A stretch of DNA of 41,234 nucleotides, taken from contig JAFUYA010000003.1 of assembly GCA_017477025.1 (NCBI GenBank), forward strand, positions 1 to 41,234. The letters are read 5' to 3'. Made by a program: the position numbers and the translations under genes. How positions within the stretch are numbered: position 1 is the stretch's first letter; every line of letters starts with the position of its first letter. Source of the DNA: Bacteroidales bacterium. Its GTDB lineage: Bacteria > Bacteroidota > Bacteroidia > Bacteroidales > P3. The notes beneath the pieces are model-generated. The model was not told the origin of the DNA, searched no databases, and saw only the letters and a program-made list of their open reading frames with translations. Below are positions 38,342 to 41,234 of the stretch, piece by piece.

Positions 38342-39766
38342 ATGCCAAAACGTCATGGGAACTTATGGAACAGATTTATAGCGTATGATAATTTTAGACT
38401 CGCTTTTAGGAAAGCGATTAAAGGTAGGAGGAAAAACAAACATGTAAGAAAAATTTTAGGCCGCAGACGGAAAAACGAAACAAAAGAGCAATTTGCAATA
38501 CGGCGAGAGAAAAGGATTGAGAGGTTTTTAAAGCACATTATTTATATGCTTGAAACCGGACAATTTACAACAAGCGAATATACTACAAGACTTATAAGAG
38601 ATCCTAAGCCTCGCATACTTTATATTTTACCGTTATATCCGGACAGGATTATACAACATGCTTTAATGAATATTTTACAACCTATTTGGGATAAAAAACT
38701 TATTTATCAGAGTTATGCTTGTAGGCCCGGTAAAGGACAACACAAATGCTCAGATAAAATATCGGAGTGTGTTAAAAAGTATAAGTATTGCGCCTTAACG
38801 GATATATCTAAATTTTATCCGAGTATCCCTCATAAAAGACTTTATAAAATAGTTGAGAGGAAAATAAAAGACAAACGACTACTCGTATTGATTAAAGATA
38901 TTATTGACTCCGTTGAGGGAGATATAAATGTACCGATAGGCAATTTAGTAAGCCAACATTTAGGGAATTTATATTTAAACGAATTAGATCAATATGTATC
39001 TCACGAATTAAAGATAAAAAATTCTCCTCGATATATGGATAATAAAGCCTATTTTGGTAATGACAAGCAAGAGTTAAAAATAGTTTTAGACAAAGTTGAA
39101 AAATTTTGTATAGAAAAATTAGAACTGAAACTCAGTCAAAAAGAAATAGTAAAATGCTCTCATGGTGTTATGTTTATAGGATATAGACATTTTCCGGGTT
39201 ATGTATTGTTAAAGAAAAGGACGGCTAAGAAAACTAAAAAGGCTATTAAGATATTACCAAAACAATTAAAAGCCAAAAAGATAACGTATGTACAGTACAC
39301 ATCCTCATTAGGCTCTCGAAAAGGTTGGGCCGTACATGCAAACTCTCATAATTTTTGTGAGAGTACAGGATTAAATAAATTATTTGATGACGCGAGACAA
39401 CATTTAAAGGAGGTTAAAATGCGTGGATTTCCAAAATACTCAGACATCTCAACAAAGTATGACGTTGAGAATTTAAAAGGTACTTTTCCGAAAGAAACTA
39501 AAAAATTTCTTGAAACTATCATGAATGATAGGTTTATTTGGGTAACAACCGGTACATTAGAACACAAAGAGGACGGTATTACAGATGAGACTCACAGAGT
39601 TATTGAGGTTTATGAGGATATTCCGGATGATGAAATTGAGGGGAAATTAAATAGAGTAATTACCGGATATGCTCAGCAAGAATTTATTGAGGACTCAAAC
39701 GCTCGTATGTTCCGTATGGGTTATACATTAGAGGAAATTGAGATACTTATTGAGTCGTTAGAATAA
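38342..39766 (+). CDS. DGR reverse transcriptase with C-terminal extension, YMDN active site
   Basis: 474 residues. Residues 1-359 are a DGR-type RT: RILYILPLYPDRIIQHALMN, QSYACRPGKGQHKC, the first catalytic Asp in ALTDISKFYPSI (Asp154), and IGNLVSQHLGNLYLNELD, the DGR signature (199-216). The second catalytic motif reads RYMDNKAYFGNDK (Tyr231-Met-Asp-Asn234) where YMDD is usual; codon 39041-39043 is AAT. This could reduce or abolish activity, though VR differences show past mutagenesis. A segment from residue 360 on looks like a separate phage protein (see 39419-39766). No Avd partner gene is present. Confidence 0.93.
   Translation: MPKRHGNLWNRFIAYDNFRLAFRKAIKGRRKNKHVRKILGRRRKNETKEQFAIRREKRIERFLKHIIYMLETGQFTTSEYTTRLIRDPKPRILYILPLYPDRIIQHALMNILQPIWDKKLIYQSYACRPGKGQHKCSDKISECVKKYKYCALTDISKFYPSIPHKRLYKIVERKIKDKRLLVLIKDIIDSVEGDINVPIGNLVSQHLGNLYLNELDQYVSHELKIKNSPRYMDNKAYFGNDKQELKIVLDKVEKFCIEKLELKLSQKEIVKCSHGVMFIGYRHFPGYVLLKKRTAKKTKKAIKILPKQLKAKKITYVQYTSSLGSRKGWAVHANSHNFCESTGLNKLFDDARQHLKEVKMRGFPKYSDISTKYDVENLKGTFPKETKKFLETIMNDRFIWVTTGTLEHKEDGITDETHRVIEVYEDIPDDEIEGKLNRVITGYAQQEFIEDSNARMFRMGYTLEEIEILIESLE
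39419..39766 (+). CDS. In-frame downstream gene within the RT ORF, 115 aa
   Basis: AAAGGAGG lies at ideal spacing before an ATG in the RT frame. The product starts MRGFPKYSDISTKYDVENLK and contains RFIWVTTGTLEHKEDGITDETHRVIE and a C-terminus DSNARMFRMGYTLEEIEILI. I recognise this as a small phage protein type usually encoded alone near tail genes, beginning MRGFPK. DGR RTs usually end about where this begins. Thus the stop between RT and this gene was lost, giving a fusion plus, probably, the short form from its own start. Function unknown. Confidence 0.7.
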   Translation: MRGFPKYSDISTKYDVENLKGTFPKETKKFLETIMNDRFIWVTTGTLEHKEDGITDETHRVIEVYEDIPDDEIEGKLNRVITGYAQQEFIEDSNARMFRMGYTLEEIEILIESLE

Positions 39767-39767
39767 C

Positions 39768-39790
39768 AGAGGGCAAAAGCCCTCTTTTTA
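39768..39790 (+). terminator. Terminator after the RT gene
   Basis: AGAGGGC-AAAA-GCCCTCT (39768-39785) followed by TTTT: a compact rho-independent terminator ending the fibre/DGR transcript before the lysis genes. Confidence 0.9.
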
Positions 39791-39815
39791 AGTAATGTAA
39801 AACTTTTTACAAAAA

Positions 39816-39846
39816 TTTACACTTTTTTATCAAAATAGTGTATAAT
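39816..39846 (+). promoter_or_regulatory. Lysis operon promoter
   Basis: TATAAT at 39841-39846 with a TTTACA-like -35 (39816-39821, 19-base spacer, longer than ideal). The expected start is about at the leader box. Confidence 0.6.
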
Positions 39847-39851
39847 AATTG

Positions 39852-39861
39852 TGTCGAATAC
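39852..39861 (+). promoter_or_regulatory. Leader box TGTCGAATAC
   Basis: Five bases after TATAAT and 17 bases before the ATG at 39879. The box with its flank can pair with the small RNA for about 17 bases including one U-G. Its closeness to the start suggests direct blocking of lysis-gene translation. Confidence 0.75.
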
Positions 39862-39878
39862 TTAAACAGGAAAATTTA

Positions 39879-40115
39879 ATGGACGCTAAAACGATACTTG
39901 AATATGCTCCAATAATAATCGTAGTGTTGGTTTTTTTGTATCAACAACGATTAGTAGTAACTCCGGAACAGTTAGAGCGAAAACATAGAGAGATTATGGA
40001 TGATTGCGAAAAAAAATTTGCAACTATTCAAGATCACGAGCATATTAAAGAAACCGTAGGGGACATTAAAGATAAGGTGGACGCTATCTATAACAAGTTA
40101 ATCGCGGAGGGATAA
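39879..40115 (+). CDS. Small membrane protein, possible holin
   Basis: 78 residues from ATG at 39879; the longer frame reads the leader box (CRILKQ) and is not real. One N-terminal membrane segment (YAPIIIVVLVFLYQQ), then a charged helical tail (ERKHREIMDDCEKKF...HIKETVGDIKDKVDAIYNKL). Position just before the endolysin-like peptidase, in its own operon, suggests a holin or holin-like protein. AGGA lies upstream. Confidence 0.7.
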   Translation: MDAKTILEYAPIIIVVLVFLYQQRLVVTPEQLERKHREIMDDCEKKFATIQDHEHIKETVGDIKDKVDAIYNKLIAEG

Positions 40116-40117
40116 GT

Positions 40118-40531
40118 ATGTTATATTTTAAAATGAGTGAGTTAATCCACTCTGATACGGCCGTTAGGCTTAACATAAATAATATGCCTCCAATTCAAGC
40201 ATTAGACTATATGCTTGATGTAATTTATTATGTTTTAAATCCGGCAAGAGAACATTTTGGAGTACCTTTTATTCCTACATCCGGATACCGTTGCTCCCAA
40301 TTAAATACAAAAGTGGGGGGTAAAAGCAACTCTCAGCACTTAAAAGGTCAAGCGGTGGATTTTGTTGTTAAAGGGGTTAATCTTCATGACGTATTTATAT
40401 GGATGAAAAATAATCTTGAGTACGATCAATTACTTTTTGAAAGAGACTCAAAAGGTAATATTTGGATACACGTCTCTTTTGTTAGGGGCAAAAATAGAAA
40501 ACAGGCTATTGATAATTACAAAGTAAAGTAG
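40118..40531 (+). CDS. Peptidase M15-type endolysin
   Basis: 137 residues. GYRCSQLN (Arg58), SQHLKGQAVDF (His74, Asp81) and NIWIHVSF (His118) give the zinc-binding and catalytic pattern of M15A peptidases, which cut peptide cross-links of the cell wall. No signal peptide, so it needs a holin to reach the wall. GGAGGG precedes the ATG; it follows the membrane protein by two bases. Confidence 0.92.
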   Translation: MLYFKMSELIHSDTAVRLNINNMPPIQALDYMLDVIYYVLNPAREHFGVPFIPTSGYRCSQLNTKVGGKSNSQHLKGQAVDFVVKGVNLHDVFIWMKNNLEYDQLLFERDSKGNIWIHVSFVRGKNRKQAIDNYKVK

Positions 40532-40540
40532 GAGGGACTT

Positions 40541-40840
40541 ATGGACGTTGCAGAACTAAAAGAACAAATTAAAGGGCTTTTGGTAATATCAAAACCTTTT
40601 ATTCAAAAATTAGTGGACGAAAAAGTAATCCCGGCGGTTAAAACATTTGCTTATAAAACTTTGCAGAAAAAAGCCGACAGGATTATTAACAACCTCGTAA
40701 CACTAAAAAGCAAAGCAGAAAATGAACTTAATGAGGATAAGCGTAAGGCTCATCTTTTAGGGTTGAAATTGGGGGCTGAGGCGATAGTTGCTATCGGCGA
40801 AAAATTAGTCGAGGCCGGTAAAATTTTGTTGGAGGAGTAG
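40541..40840 (+). CDS. Hypothetical lysis-operon protein, 99 aa
   Basis: Helical, Lys/Ala/Leu-rich throughout (ELKEQIKGLLVISKPFIQKL; LGLKLGAEAIVAIGEKLVEAGKILLEE). No enzyme motif, no clear membrane helix, though the ends are moderately hydrophobic. Strong ribosome site GGAGGG. As part of the lysis operon it may be a regulator of lysis, a spanin-like helper or an internal head protein. Function unknown. Confidence 0.7.
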   Translation: MDVAELKEQIKGLLVISKPFIQKLVDEKVIPAVKTFAYKTLQKKADRIINNLVTLKSKAENELNEDKRKAHLLGLKLGAEAIVAIGEKLVEAGKILLEE

Positions 40841-40844
40841 AGAC

Positions 40845-41090
40845 ATGACAGGGATTAGTTTAATGATAAAGGCGTTATTTGAGTCCCTGTCTAATTTCTT
40901 TTCTTTTGCTGAGACGAGTAAAGAGCGCCAATCAGAAACAGAGGTAATTAAGGATAAAAAGAAACTTAAAAAAGCCTCCGATATTTCTGAGGAAATTTTA
41001 ATGTTAGCCGTCAAGTATAAGAACTGTATGACAACAAGAGATCAAGCGAGATTGCTACGACTAATTAGAAAATTTAATAAGAATAATTAA
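40845..41090 (+). CDS. Hypothetical late protein, 81 aa
   Basis: Starts MTGISLMIKALFESLSNFFS, followed by a highly charged middle (TSKERQSETEVIKDKKKLKK) and a C-terminal helix CMTTRDQARLLRLIRKFNKN. The hydrophobic N-terminus is amphipathic rather than a clear membrane span. GGAGG upstream. Last gene of the rightward operon, 22 bases before the terminator stem. A lysis helper is possible, with no direct evidence. Confidence 0.7.
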   Translation: MTGISLMIKALFESLSNFFSFAETSKERQSETEVIKDKKKLKKASDISEEILMLAVKYKNCMTTRDQARLLRLIRKFNKNN

Positions 41091-41111
41091 GCGAAAAAGA
41101 TAATTTTATCT

Positions 41112-41134
41112 CCTACTCATTGAGTAGGATTTTT
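41112..41134 (+). terminator. Terminator of the late region
   Basis: CCTACTC (41112-41118), loop ATT, GAGTAGG (41122-41128), then ATTTTT. It closes the rightward operon a few bases before the stop of the integrase extension read from the other strand. Confidence 0.85.
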
Positions 41135-41135
41135 A

Positions 41136-41234
41136 TTATGCCGCTCTTTTAAATGTGTAAAGTATCCACCCGTTTTTTATATCAAAGGCTATTTGAGGGC
41201 GTTTCAGAGTTCGGATGTTGTATCGTAAACTCCA
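41136..41234 (-). CDS. Probable 3' end of the integrase gene on circular phage DNA
   Basis: If the window ends are joined at the shared CTCCA, the integrase frame continues here: TGG then SLRYNIRTLKRPQIAFDIKN and GWILYTFKRAA, stop TAA at 41136-41138 followed by a second TAA. The 32 residues are basic and aromatic, as in the ends of serine integrases. Alone it has no start. In an integrated prophage this stretch would be separated from the rest of the gene. Confidence 0.65.
   Translation of the reverse strand, partial: WSLRYNIRTLKRPQIAFDIKNGWILYTFKRAA
41209..41234. other. attP, left half-site (arm plus core CTCCA)
   Basis: GTTCGGATG (41209-41217), twelve bases, then CTCCA (41230-41234). Mirrors 1-26 exactly in spacing. 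With the other half it forms the 47-bp symmetric site. Confidence 0.75.

Noticed and set aside
7205-39766. Stop-codon recoding as the reason for the two fused ORFs
   Set aside because: TAA, TGA and TAG all end genes here, and no in-frame stops occur within clear protein domains.
2471-39861. TGTCGAATAC as a tRNA T-arm mimic or -10/-35 element
   Set aside because: It resembles the T-loop (TTCGAAT) but no acceptor or anticodon arms surround it; distance to visible promoters varies too much for a core promoter element.
1-41234. tRNA genes, CRISPR arrays, insertion sequences
   Set aside because: No cloverleaf, regularly spaced direct repeats or transposase genes were seen; the direct repeats present are the DGR pair and short boxes.

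Overview
The window looks like one complete temperate phage genome, cut at its own attachment site. The gene set is a T7/BPP-1-style podovirus: terminase, head-tail connector portal, scaffold, capsid, tail tubular protein, tail nozzle, three internal virion proteins and a fibre. It also carries a large serine integrase and a diversity-generating retroelement (DGR). The DNA is AT-rich, starts have strong AGGAGG-type ribosome sites, and all three stop codons are used. This fits an AT-rich gut-type bacterial host, perhaps Bacillota or a relative, but the sequence does not identify the host.

Layout: 1-15640 is leftward. It holds the integrase, a RuvC-like nuclease, an HNH nuclease, family A DNA polymerase, a DUF2815-type ssDNA-binding protein, a DUF2800-type nuclease, an SNF2 helicase carrying a nested gene, a prim-pol/VapE-type primase-helicase, two DNA methyltransferases, a secreted cargo protein with its own promoter, and many small early genes. 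15656-17686 is the control region. It holds a divergent promoter pair with three operators, an AbrB-fold regulator whose last residues look like an SSB tip, a candidate small RNA, and about 1.2 kb of non-coding repeats. 17687-41090 is rightward: packaging, head, tail, ejection proteins, fibre with variable repeat, template repeat, reverse transcriptase and lysis genes.

The most unusual signal is a ten-base box, TGTCGAATAC, found 12 times. Ten copies lie in sense orientation in the leader of a phage gene, nine of them within about 45 bases of the start codon and one about 136 bases upstream. One copy is inside a structural gene. The remaining copy (16214-16223) is antisense within what looks like a free-standing RNA gene with a promoter, a 5' hairpin, an unpaired linker and a terminator hairpin. 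The linker matches the complement of one leader over 25 bases. C/U variation in the boxes always faces the same G, as expected for RNA pairing with G-U wobble. I infer a phage-encoded trans-acting small RNA that controls early, packaging, capsid and lysis operons together, in the style of the known P4 CI RNA and P1 c4 RNA.

The two ends of the window share CTCCA. Joining them there gives a 47-bp site with perfectly placed 9-bp inverted arms, and extends the integrase by 32 codons to a stop. So attP appears to lie inside the integrase gene, and integration would change the integrase C-terminus. In the DGR, all 13 differences between the two repeats over 111 bases are at template adenines, yet the reverse transcriptase reads YMDN instead of YMDD. 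All functions are inferred from sequence reading only; no database search was run.
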